A stretch of DNA of 64,000 nt from UBA12191 sp964422295 (GTDB taxonomy: Bacteria > Planctomycetota > UBA8108 > UBA1146): positions 17,738 to 81,737 of the forward strand of contig CAYRAM010000014.1 of assembly GCA_964422295.1 (NCBI GenBank), read 5' to 3'. Position numbers and translations under genes: made by a program. Below, piece by piece: positions 45,098 to 53,061 of the stretch (position 1 is the first letter of the stretch; each line of letters opens with the position of its first letter). Under the pieces are notes generated by a model that saw nothing but the letters and a program-made list of their open reading frames with translations, made no database searches and was not told the origin of the DNA.

Positions 45098-45933
45098 TTC
45101 GATGCTCACACATTAAAATGATCGTGGCCGGATTTCTTCTGATCATCTTCTGCTCTTCAGGGTTGCTGGCAGGTGACCCTCTTTCCAAAAGCAGTGTCGG
45201 CATCGAAGGGCACCTCCACTACCGTTGGCAGGGTGAACCCTTGGAGGTTGCCCCCATCCCCGAAGACTCGCCGGTGCTCGTCCGAATCGCCAACGTCACC
45301 ATGGATCCCTCGGAGAGCAATCTCGCCAACTACGACATTCGCTGGCTGGCGATGTTGCCCGGTGATCACGATCTCTCCGTCTTCTTCCGTCATGGCGAAA
45401 ATCGCCCGGCAGACTTGCCTCCTTTGATGGTCTATGCGGATTCACTTCTTGGATCTGATCACGAAGGAAGCTTGGCAAGAATCCCGGGGACCCTTTCACC
45501 GGTGATCGATTTTCCTGCTTGGGTGCTGTGGGCGGTGGTTGGATTTTGGGTGGCCTTGCCATTGGTGATCCTCGGAATCCTGCGTTGGATGAGGCCCCCA
45601 CCCCCTGAGCCGATTGTCGAGGTTGTCCTCTCCATCGCCGACAAGTTGCGGCCGTTTGTGGATCAAGCGCTGGCGGGCGAACTCGATGCCAATGGAAAAG
45701 CGGCGATGGAAAGATTGCTTTTGGCGTTTTGGCGCGACGATTTGGAACTCGGTTCCTTCCGCCACGCCGAAGCACTGCAGGCGCTGCGGAAGCACGAGGT
45801 AGCGGGAGAATTGATCCTCACCGTCGAACGCTGGCTTCACTCAGGCAGGGAGACGAGCGCAGATACCGATCAGGTAGAGCGACTCCTCCAACCCTACAAG
45901 AGCATGCCCGCAGAAGAGGTGGTGCCGGAGTGA
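45094..45933 (+). CDS. Membrane protein of the MoxR/VWA operon (DUF4381-like position)
   Basis: 279 aa. An N-terminal signal (MIVAGFLLIIFCSSGLLAG) is followed by an exported beta-rich part (about 30-140), one membrane segment (WVLWAVVGFWVALPLVILGIL) and a cytosolic helical tail (about 170-279). The tail has DKLRPFVDQALAGELDANGKAAMERLLLAFWRD. The position and the tail resemble the DUF4381 or BatD-like component of Bat operons; the name is an inference from layout. It overlaps the DUF58 stop (ATGA) and is followed at once by a VWA gene. Confidence 0.78.
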   Translation: MIRCSHIKMIVAGFLLIIFCSSGLLAGDPLSKSSVGIEGHLHYRWQGEPLEVAPIPEDSPVLVRIANVTMDPSESNLANYDIRWLAMLPGDHDLSVFFRHGENRPADLPPLMVYADSLLGSDHEGSLARIPGTLSPVIDFPAWVLWAVVGFWVALPLVILGILRWMRPPPPEPIVEVVLSIADKLRPFVDQALAGELDANGKAAMERLLLAFWRDDLELGSFRHAEALQALRKHEVAGELILTVERWLHSGRETSADTDQVERLLQPYKSMPAEEVVPE

Positions 45934-45938
45934 GTTTC

Positions 45939-46847
45939 ATGCACCCCTGGGTATTGGTCTTCTGGCTGGTACCAGTCTTTCTGCTGCTGTGGGAGGCTTT
46001 CCGCGAAGGCACACGAGTTTCCGTTCCCATCGATCATCGAGTACATCGGCAGCGCTTTTTTCTCGGCAAGTTTTTGTGGATCAGTTCCTCCTTGCCCCAC
46101 CTGCTCCTGTTTGTGGGCATCGCCATCGTCGCCGGGCCGCAATTCATGGGTGAACCGGAAAAGAAGCGCGAAATCTCCAATATCGAAATCTGCCTCGATG
46201 TTTCCGGATCGATGGGCGTCGATATGTCCGATGGCAAATTACGCAGCGAAGCCGCTGTCGAGAGCATCCAATACTTCTGCAAAATGCGAGAAGGGGATGC
46301 GTGCGGCCTGACCATCTTTGGGGGAGAAACGATTCGATGGACTCCTCTGACCAGAGATCTTAAAGCGATTTCACTCGCCGCCCCCTTCATCGATCCGCAA
46401 AGACTCCCTCCTCACATGGGTTCGACCCGCATCGGTCTGGCTCTTGAATCGTGCCTCGCCACTCTCTCTCAGGTGGAAGAAGGAGACCGGCTCATCGTTC
46501 TCGTCTCCGATGGATTTTCCTCTGATCTCGGGGGTGGTGCTGCACGCCAGATCGGCCAGGAGCTCTCCGAATACAACGTCGCCCTGTACGCCATCTTCAT
46601 CGGAGATGGAGCGGCACCCGGCCAGTTGTACGAAGTGGTTTCCCAAACCGAGGGAGAGGTCTTTGCGGTTTCTGATACCGCAGGGCTGGAGAGGGTCTTC
46701 GCTCACATCGATGAGATGGAGCCTGCGAAACTGAAACCTGCCGGTGCACGCCCGATTGAGGATTTTTCACCTTTCGCATGGGGAGGCTTGGGATTGCTCG
46801 GTCTTCACCTGCTGCTCTTCCTGCGCTGGAGGATCACGCCATGGTAG
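45939..46847 (+). CDS. VWA-domain membrane protein, BatA-like
   Basis: 302 aa from the ATG at 45939 with GGAG 8 bases before it; GTG at 45930 overlapping the previous stop is an alternative. Two N-terminal membrane segments (VLVFWLVPVFLLLW; LPHLLLFVGIAIVAGPQF) precede a VWA domain at about 85-260 with MIDAS DVSGSMGVDMSDGK, GSTRIGLALESCL and VLVSDGFSS. A last membrane segment is LGLLGLHLLLFLRW. This is the BatA layout. It overlaps the second VWA gene by 7 bases. Confidence 0.9.
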   Translation: MHPWVLVFWLVPVFLLLWEAFREGTRVSVPIDHRVHRQRFFLGKFLWISSSLPHLLLFVGIAIVAGPQFMGEPEKKREISNIEICLDVSGSMGVDMSDGKLRSEAAVESIQYFCKMREGDACGLTIFGGETIRWTPLTRDLKAISLAAPFIDPQRLPPHMGSTRIGLALESCLATLSQVEEGDRLIVLVSDGFSSDLGGGAARQIGQELSEYNVALYAIFIGDGAAPGQLYEVVSQTEGEVFAVSDTAGLERVFAHIDEMEPAKLKPAGARPIEDFSPFAWGGLGLLGLHLLLFLRWRITPW

Positions 46848-47836
46848 AAACCGACCCCATCGAAGCGTTGATTCATCAAGCGGTCATCGTCGGATTGCTG
46901 TGTGCCATGATCGCCGCTTTCGGTGAATGGCTACACCAGCGTCGACTCCGGGAAACCCGCAGCCTCACCTTCGGCCCTGAGGGGCCGCACGGTTGGACTG
47001 CGATTGCTCCATTTCTGAGAACTCTCGCTGCACTGATCTTGGGATTCTCCCTTTGGGTTTTGGCTCACCTCGAATCGAAACCACCGGAGATCGATCCTTC
47101 CAAAGAGCCTTCCCAACATCTGCTGATCGCCCTCGATGTCTCCCCGAGCATGTATCTGGAAGATTCGGGACCGGAGCGAAACATTCGCCGGGGCACACGC
47201 GCCTCCGAAGTGCTCGAAGCCGTCTTTCAGCGTCTCGACATGTCCCGTACCCGCGTGTCGGTGGTCGCTTTTTACACCGATGCCTTTCCGGTGGTGCTCG
47301 AATCATTCGACATCAATGTCGTCAATAATGTGCTTAATGGATTGCCGATGGAGTACGCATTCAATGCTGGAAACACCGAGTTGCAACAAGGTGTTGAGAA
47401 AGCACTGGGCTATGCCCGGGCGTGGCCAAAGGGGAGCACCACCATGATCGTCGTCTCCGATGGCGATACGGTCAGTGGCTCGCTGCCGGCGAGACTTCCC
47501 CTCTCCATCTCCGATGTGCTCGTCTTGGGTGTTGGGGACCCTCACAAGGGATCGTCGGTTGCAGGGCGCACTTCGCGACAAAATATTCAGGCGCTTCAAC
47601 GCTTGGCTGTGCGCCTCGGCGGCATCTACCATGATGCCAACACCAAGCACCTTCCCAGCGATGTGGTGCGTAATCTGGCAATGGCGGTTCCCAGTGTCGA
47701 AGATCAAACACTCTTGAGAGACATCTGCGTCGCAGGAGCGGGTATCGGTACCGGGATTCTCTCCCTGCTGCCTCTCTTGCTTGCCAAACTGGCACACAGA
47801 AGCTCCCGAAGAGAATCCATCACTGTTTCCGGTTGA
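46841..47836 (+). CDS. VWA-domain membrane protein, BatB-like
   Basis: 331 aa. Two N-terminal membrane segments (AVIVGLLCAMIAAFGEWL; LRTLAALILGFSLWVLAHL) precede a VWA domain (about 95-290) with MIDAS IALDVSPSMYLEDSG, GNTELQQGVEKAL and MIVVSDGDTVSG. The C-terminal membrane segment is AGIGTGILSLLPLLLAKL. It pairs with the preceding VWA gene as in Bat operons. The next gene begins 79 bases on, still in the operon; the gap contains a TATGAT box that may add transcription. Confidence 0.88.
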   Translation: MVETDPIEALIHQAVIVGLLCAMIAAFGEWLHQRRLRETRSLTFGPEGPHGWTAIAPFLRTLAALILGFSLWVLAHLESKPPEIDPSKEPSQHLLIALDVSPSMYLEDSGPERNIRRGTRASEVLEAVFQRLDMSRTRVSVVAFYTDAFPVVLESFDINVVNNVLNGLPMEYAFNAGNTELQQGVEKALGYARAWPKGSTTMIVVSDGDTVSGSLPARLPLSISDVLVLGVGDPHKGSSVAGRTSRQNIQALQRLAVRLGGIYHDANTKHLPSDVVRNLAMAVPSVEDQTLLRDICVAGAGIGTGILSLLPLLLAKLAHRSSRRESITVSG

Positions 47837-47915
47837 ACCAACTTCTGCCGTCGATCTTCCATCCGAAAACTGTTATGATGTGTACTGAAAGCGTGCACTT
47901 CCGAAAGGACACGTC

Positions 47916-48626
47916 ATGGATAGAAGAAAAACTCTCTGGACCTTATGGGCAGTGATTCCTGTATTGGTCGCCATTTGGTGGTTCGGACCTGGGCAGGATC
48001 TCCAGGCGCGAACTCGCCTCTCTTCCATTGTCGACCAAGCGAGAATGTCAGCCGATGCAGAGGACTGGAAGAAGGCGGTAGAGTTTTACCAGCAAGCCCT
48101 CGCCGATGTTCCTGCTGACGACGAAGAAGCAGTCATGTGGTTGCGTCTGCAAACCAGCCACGCCGAGTTCATGTCCGGGAATACCTGGGCCGGGATTTCC
48201 GCCATGGAAGAGGTCATGAACGAAGCGAGCCAGACCCAACCCGAACTCGCCAAAGACGCCCGGGCAAAAATTGCAGCAGCCCAATATTTCGCCACTTGGA
48301 AACTTCGTCTTGAGGGGGCCAAGCCAGAAATCTGGAAACCTGAAGCGGAAAAGGCGCGCCAGCACTTCCGACTCCTCGCTGAAGAAGCTGAAAAGAAGAA
48401 CCTCGCCAATGCCCCTGAACTTAAAAAGAATGTCGAATCGGTCATCTGGCTCGAAAGAATGGATCTGGCAGAACTCAAAGCGTTGCCTCTGCCGGGTGGG
48501 TGCTGACAGGGTTCCGGGCTCCTCGGTTCGAAGGGCAAAAACGGTAAACCCAGAATCAGCGACAGTCGCGGCAAAGCCAACAACGTCGGTGCGTCGAGAT
48601 CACGCGCCACCGGTGGTGGCTCCTGA
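47916..48626 (+). CDS. TPR-like membrane-anchored protein with in-frame UGA and Cys-Sec tail (candidate selenoprotein)
   Basis: Reading through TGA at 48504-48506 gives 236 residues (TGA is codon 197) ending at TGA 48624-48626. Residues 1-25 are a membrane anchor (WTLWAVIPVLVAIWWF). About 30-185 are TPR-like helices (SADAEDWKKAVEFYQQALADVP). The frame then gives LPLPGGC, UGA and a Gly/Ser/Lys/Arg-rich tail (QGSGLLGSKGKNGKPRIS ... RATGGGS). It is the last gene of the MoxR/VWA operon. Without read-through the coding part would end 150 bases before the terminator; with it the stop lies 32 bases before. A SECIS-like hairpin sits right after the UGA. The TPR part is certain; the Sec read-through is an inference. 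Cys-Sec pairs are usual redox motifs. Confidence 0.65.
48518..48536 (+). promoter_or_regulatory. Candidate bacterial SECIS hairpin of the TPR gene
   Basis: Starting 11 nt after the UGA, G48518-C48536, C48519-G48535, C48521-G48534, C48522-G48533, T48523-A48532, C48524-G48530 and G48525-C48529 can pair, with a bulged U at 48520 and a bulged A at 48531. The loop is GUU (48526-48528), beginning after exactly 19 nt. The E. coli fdhF element also has a bulged U and a GU in its loop at about this distance. Traced by hand. Confidence 0.5.
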
Positions 48627-48657
48627 TCACTTTTACAGTTTAGTTTGAATCATGACA

Positions 48658-48694
48658 GACCCCCTCAACCCTGCGGTTGAGGGGGTCTTTTGTT
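48658..48694 (+). terminator. Rho-independent terminator of the MoxR/VWA operon
   Basis: A 13-bp stem (48658-48670 with 48675-48687) with a CTGC loop is followed by TTTTGTTG. It lies 32 bases after the second stop of the TPR gene. Confidence 0.9.
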
Positions 48695-48803
48695 GCATCC
48701 CTGACGATCGTCGGCGATGCTGTAGAGTCTCTTGATTTTCAATCGTTTCATTTTCTCATTGAGGATGAAGAGTCCCAAACCCCATCCTGCAGAAAGAACA
48801 CCC

Positions 48804-51800
48804 ATGCTGGCAAATCTGCGTCTTTTCGTCCTCCAGCCCGCTCTCCTGCCCACAGCAATTCTGTTACTGAATCTCTGCTCTGCAGATCTCTTTGCCCAGT
48901 GTGGTGGGGCAATCCGTTTGCAACCGGCACAGCCGGTAAAGATTCAGGTGCAACCGGTCGGGGGCGTTGCTCTCCCACTGCCACCCAACCTCATTATCCA
49001 AGAGGGTGGTGATCCGGTAATGGCGATCCCCGCAGGCGTAGAAGGCGTTCTTCTGCAGCCCACTTCCGATGAGGGCGACACTGAAAAGGTCGTGTCATTC
49101 AAAGAAGCTCTCTCCCAATTGAAGCTTCCTCGCAAGACCGCTGATCAGGTGATCCAGGCGAAGCAAAAATTAATTCTGGAGCCTCAATCGGTACCGGGTG
49201 AAGACGCCGAAATCGGCGAGAAAATTGCTTATCTGACCCTTCTGATCAACGCCTCCGATTGGCAAGGAATCAACGCTTTGATTTCTGCAGAAGAGGATTG
49301 CGAATCCTGCTTTGATCAGATCATTCAAAAACTGTCAAGTGCTGACGAGTCCGTGACTCCTGGAGATATTTTGAAGATTCTCTCCTTACGTACACAGGCA
49401 CCTGACAAAGAAACTCTTCAAAGTCTGGGAACTCTGCTCAACAAGGCCAAAGCCAGGGGAAGTGTCTCGCATTTGGTCAAACGATTGGACAAGGGTTTGC
49501 CACACATCGGTGGCGATGATCCAGTCGCCAAGGGACTCGCTTGCGATTTGTTGATAGAAGCCGGACTTCACAAGGAAACTCTCGGATTCATGGATCCACT
49601 CCCTGAAATTGGTGAAGCCCCTGCGGAATTGAAGTTTCGTCATGCGGTGTACCATGTGGCAGTCGCAAAGGATTCTGATACTTCCGAATTCGATCGCCGT
49701 CACTCTTTGATCCTTGCGGCCGAATTGATGTTGGATCTTTTCCCCGATGCAAAAGTGGATTCCAAACAGCGAAGCCGTGCTCTCTCCGGGTTCGCCGAGT
49801 TGATCCCCATGATGCCGGAAGAGTGGAAACAGGAGTGGTTCACCACAGCATTCGCGGAGGATGATGGCAACCCGGGTCGATTGCTGTTTATGGAGTTGCT
49901 CCACAAGCATGCACAGCTGGCGAAGCAGAGGACTATCTCGCCTGTAAATATCAAGAAGGTCCTGACCTCCATCTACGAACTGAGCAATGCGTTGCTTGCA
50001 GATGAAAACACTGCGGATACACGAAGAGAACTAATGGACGACATCGCCAGAGTGTTCGTAACCGAGTTTGATCGGAGTCTCAATAAAACCGGTCGAAGAA
50101 ACAGCTGGATCGACATCGCCGATCTTTCCAGAATTTGCCCCGATGCCTCATGGATGACAGAGGTCTCCCCTGAGATCCGCCAGCCGTTGGCGGAGAAATC
50201 GATCCGCATCCTTTCAACCCAGGACAATCCCAATAATGCTCTGGCATTCGTCACTTACAGTTGCACCGATGATTCGATGGATCCCAACGAATTGTCTGCG
50301 GTACTAATCAGGTCGTGGTCGCAAAATCTCGACCCCAACCGTCCTGATGAGAACTACTTCGAACGAAGAATAGTGACCTCATCCGGGGTTTTCTACTACC
50401 CGGGAATCATGGGTGGGCAACCCAGTGCGCCCCTGACCCGTTCAAAGCAACGAAGAAGCCTGCGTCAGTTGGCAGACGTTTTGGTCCAGTTCAAGAATCT
50501 CGGTCTCAAGGAGTTGGATTGGCCTGGACTTGTGAGTGCGTTCACGGTCAGTCACAGCCGTGCAGAAGTCTATCGAGCCGAAGACATCGAAAAAATCTTT
50601 GGCCCGGTGGCTGAACTCGATCCGGAAATCTCCATCGAGATTGCCCGCAGCCTGTGGAAACGATTGCAGAGAAACTGGCGCGATCCCAACGTGCAAAAAG
50701 CAGCAGGGACCCGCAGAACCACAAAAGAAATTCAGCAGGAAGTGGAACGGGGATATTCCCTGGGACAATTTTTGCTCGAGTCTGCCTTCAGCAAAGACCC
50801 GTCATCCTGGGAAGCCCGGGTCATCAGTGCAAATCTGTTCTTCGATCTGGGTGAGTACTGGCGTGAATTGGACCCGGATCTGGAGAGATACATTCCCCAG
50901 CGAGAAGCCGCCTTCTCCAACTACAGAGCCGCCAGCGACCTGTATCTGGAACAACTGCACGCTGGTAAACAACCTGTCGATACCCGTCTCTACCTGCAAT
51001 GGTTCACCACTGCGCTCGGTGCCAGCGAATTGAGCTTCTTGACCGTCACTACTCGCCCCGAGAATGATCAAGTGATGAGAATTCTGGAAATCTTTGCTGA
51101 GCTCGATTCCCTCAAAAATGCTGCCCACATCAAACAATTCTCTTCCGCTGTCGAAACCGCCATTGGAGAGGTTCCTGCGGATTTGCGTTCCAGATTTGTC
51201 CGTCACGCCATGCGTATCATCCAAAATCACCCCGCCGGAAGGGGAACCCGGCGACTGGCGATGCTGTACGAGGACTTGGAATCAGAAGTGGAATTCCACT
51301 GCATGGTCGACGGCAGCACCGATGTCGGCACCAATCCCTTCGGGATTCACCTGTCGTTGCGATACACGGATGCCCTCGAACGGGAATCAAAGGGCTTCGA
51401 CATGTACCTGCACAATCAGGTCTACACTCCTCTGGCTCAGCAACCGATGGATTACAAGGACGACCTGGAAAATCGCATCCGGGAATCCTTTTCGGAGCAC
51501 TTCGAGATCATCGCCATCCAATTCAACGATCCGGAATTCAAGCCCTACTCCTTCGATCGCCCAGGCTGGATGGAGAAATCGTACGCCTACATCATTATGA
51601 AGGCCAAAGACGCCTCCGTAGATTTGATTCCGGAGGTTCGCATCGATCTTGATTTTGAAGACGGAACCAACGGCTCAGTGCGAATTCCCGTCGTATCACC
51701 GGTGATCCCCATCGTCGCCTCGACTGATAGCAGTCCGCGTCCAACGCATGGCACCGGCAAGATCGAGTTGACTCTCGATGACCGTGAATTGGAAAAAGGC

Positions 51801-52493
51801 ACCTTGGCGATGGAGGTATTGGCGGATGGACTCGGAGTTCTTCCGCCGCTGGACCAGTTGGTTCCTGGCTGGAAGAAAGCATTCGCCGATTCCGGATTTC
51901 AACTCTCAGACGTCGATGGCTTTCTTGACAATGGTCTAAACATTACAGAGATGCACGATGATCTGATCAGCTCCAGCTCTTTGGCAACACCGGTCGTTGC
52001 AAAAACAGAGCGATCATGGACTCTCAGATTCAATCGAGAAAGTTCTGTCGATACTGCTGTGGTATTCAATTACCCGGAAGTCGTGAAGGGATCGGAGCGG
52101 ATCTGCAAAAAATACACTGATTTTGACATCGTAATCCTCGAATCACCGACCACCCAGCTTGCTGCCGGCAAGATGCAGGGTTTGAAGCTCTGGCATATTG
52201 CTGCAGGAGTCATTGCACTGTTATTGGGCATCAGATTTCTGAGGTCTCCGCAGAAAACCACTGAAGTCATCGATCATTGGAAAATTCCACAGACCCTCAG
52301 CGGTCTCAGCCTCCTGCAATACTTGAGCAGAATTGAAGAGTCAAAACTAATCACCGATCCCGACCAACTGGAACAACTCCAAAGGGATGTTGAGTCTGTT
52401 GAGTCACGCTACTTTGCAAAGGCAGACTCCACTGAATCGGAAGAGCTTGAATTGCAAAAAATTGCAGAGCGCTGGAGAGGGCAGATCGGTTGA
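48804..52493 (+). CDS. Large exported protein of unknown function with C-terminal membrane anchor
   Basis: 1229 aa. The start at 48804 (MLANLRLFVLQPALLPTAILLLNL...FAQ) gives a signal peptide; longer in-frame starts at 48732 or 48765 do not. The body is mostly helical (repeats of Leu-rich amphipathic helices, about 120-830) followed by a beta-rich segment (about 850-1100; FHCMVDGSTDVGTNPFGIHLSLRY). A single membrane segment near residue 1140 (LWHIAAGVIALLLGIRFL) and a charged tail of about 70 residues end it. No motif that I recognise. It stands alone after the MoxR/VWA operon terminator. The +1 frame near the stop continues for 29 residues with protein-like composition. Confidence 0.8.
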   Translation: MLANLRLFVLQPALLPTAILLLNLCSADLFAQCGGAIRLQPAQPVKIQVQPVGGVALPLPPNLIIQEGGDPVMAIPAGVEGVLLQPTSDEGDTEKVVSFKEALSQLKLPRKTADQVIQAKQKLILEPQSVPGEDAEIGEKIAYLTLLINASDWQGINALISAEEDCESCFDQIIQKLSSADESVTPGDILKILSLRTQAPDKETLQSLGTLLNKAKARGSVSHLVKRLDKGLPHIGGDDPVAKGLACDLLIEAGLHKETLGFMDPLPEIGEAPAELKFRHAVYHVAVAKDSDTSEFDRRHSLILAAELMLDLFPDAKVDSKQRSRALSGFAELIPMMPEEWKQEWFTTAFAEDDGNPGRLLFMELLHKHAQLAKQRTISPVNIKKVLTSIYELSNALLADENTADTRRELMDDIARVFVTEFDRSLNKTGRRNSWIDIADLSRICPDASWMTEVSPEIRQPLAEKSIRILSTQDNPNNALAFVTYSCTDDSMDPNELSAVLIRSWSQNLDPNRPDENYFERRIVTSSGVFYYPGIMGGQPSAPLTRSKQRRSLRQLADVLVQFKNLGLKELDWPGLVSAFTVSHSRAEVYRAEDIEKIFGPVAELDPEISIEIARSLWKRLQRNWRDPNVQKAAGTRRTTKEIQQEVERGYSLGQFLLESAFSKDPSSWEARVISANLFFDLGEYWRELDPDLERYIPQREAAFSNYRAASDLYLEQLHAGKQPVDTRLYLQWFTTALGASELSFLTVTTRPENDQVMRILEIFAELDSLKNAAHIKQFSSAVETAIGEVPADLRSRFVRHAMRIIQNHPAGRGTRRLAMLYEDLESEVEFHCMVDGSTDVGTNPFGIHLSLRYTDALERESKGFDMYLHNQVYTPLAQQPMDYKDDLENRIRESFSEHFEIIAIQFNDPEFKPYSFDRPGWMEKSYAYIIMKAKDASVDLIPEVRIDLDFEDGTNGSVRIPVVSPVIPIVASTDSSPRPTHGTGKIELTLDDRELEKGTLAMEVLADGLGVLPPLDQLVPGWKKAFADSGFQLSDVDGFLDNGLNITEMHDDLISSSSLATPVVAKTERSWTLRFNRESSVDTAVVFNYPEVVKGSERICKKYTDFDIVILESPTTQLAAGKMQGLKLWHIAAGVIALLLGIRFLRSPQKTTEVIDHWKIPQTLSGLSLLQYLSRIEESKLITDPDQLEQLQRDVESVESRYFAKADSTESEELELQKIAERWRGQIG

Positions 52494-53061
52494 TTCTTTG
52501 AAAATATTTGAGGAAAAAACCGGGATCAGCGTGGCAGAAGTACTGACTCATCTGCCCAATATTCATTTTGTTTAACCTGACTATACTGACTGATGTGACT
52601 ATAAAATACACACCTTTAAAGAACAGACTCATGTATGCCCAGAGAGTCCCGGTTTCACAACTGTAGCGGTCTATGTAAATTGGTCTCAATAGCCTCATAA
52701 GTACCTTACAGCTATCCTGGTCGACCAAATAGGCATTTCTATATGAACTTAAATATCGAAAAATAACAATATGTCACCCGCCGGAAGTTAAGTTTGCACA
52801 GGGGTTTCAAGCGGGTATTCTAGGGCCTGTTGAGGACCTCTTCTTTGAGGCCTTGAATATTTGTATTGAGGCCAGACCATGTTTCTATCTTGGTTGACGA
52901 CATCCTGGCTGATGTCCTTGGGGGCATTGCGGAAGTTGTCGAATAGAGCAGTACGTTGTTTTGGTTATCACTTTTTGGATTTGTTTGGTGTGTCTATTTC
53001 AACTTCAGGCATCGGATTGCTTTTGAGCCTGAGACCTATTAATGGGAGAGGAGTTTTTCTC
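52494..53061. other. Intergenic region with long leader of the 53062 gene
   Basis: About 570 bases, AT-richer than the surroundings and without a gene. It carries a candidate promoter (52794-52821) and, in the presumed leader, three TTGAGG hexamers (52830, 52845 and 52866). An in-frame upstream extension from 52879 to 53061 exists, but its sequence does not look like coding DNA and it would precede the signal peptide. Codons 52494-52575 of another frame continue the previous protein's frame by +1. Confidence 0.55.
52794..52821 (+). promoter_or_regulatory. Probable sigma-70-like promoter
   Basis: TTGCAC (52794-52799), 16 bases, TATTCT (52816-52821). The start site would be near 52828, giving a leader of about 235 bases before the codon-biased gene at 53062. 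Confidence 0.45.

Noticed and set aside
48526..48540. GGTTCGAAG resembling a tRNA T-loop
   Set aside because: No acceptor, D or anticodon arms can be placed around it; it is part of the SECIS-like hairpin and the open tail.
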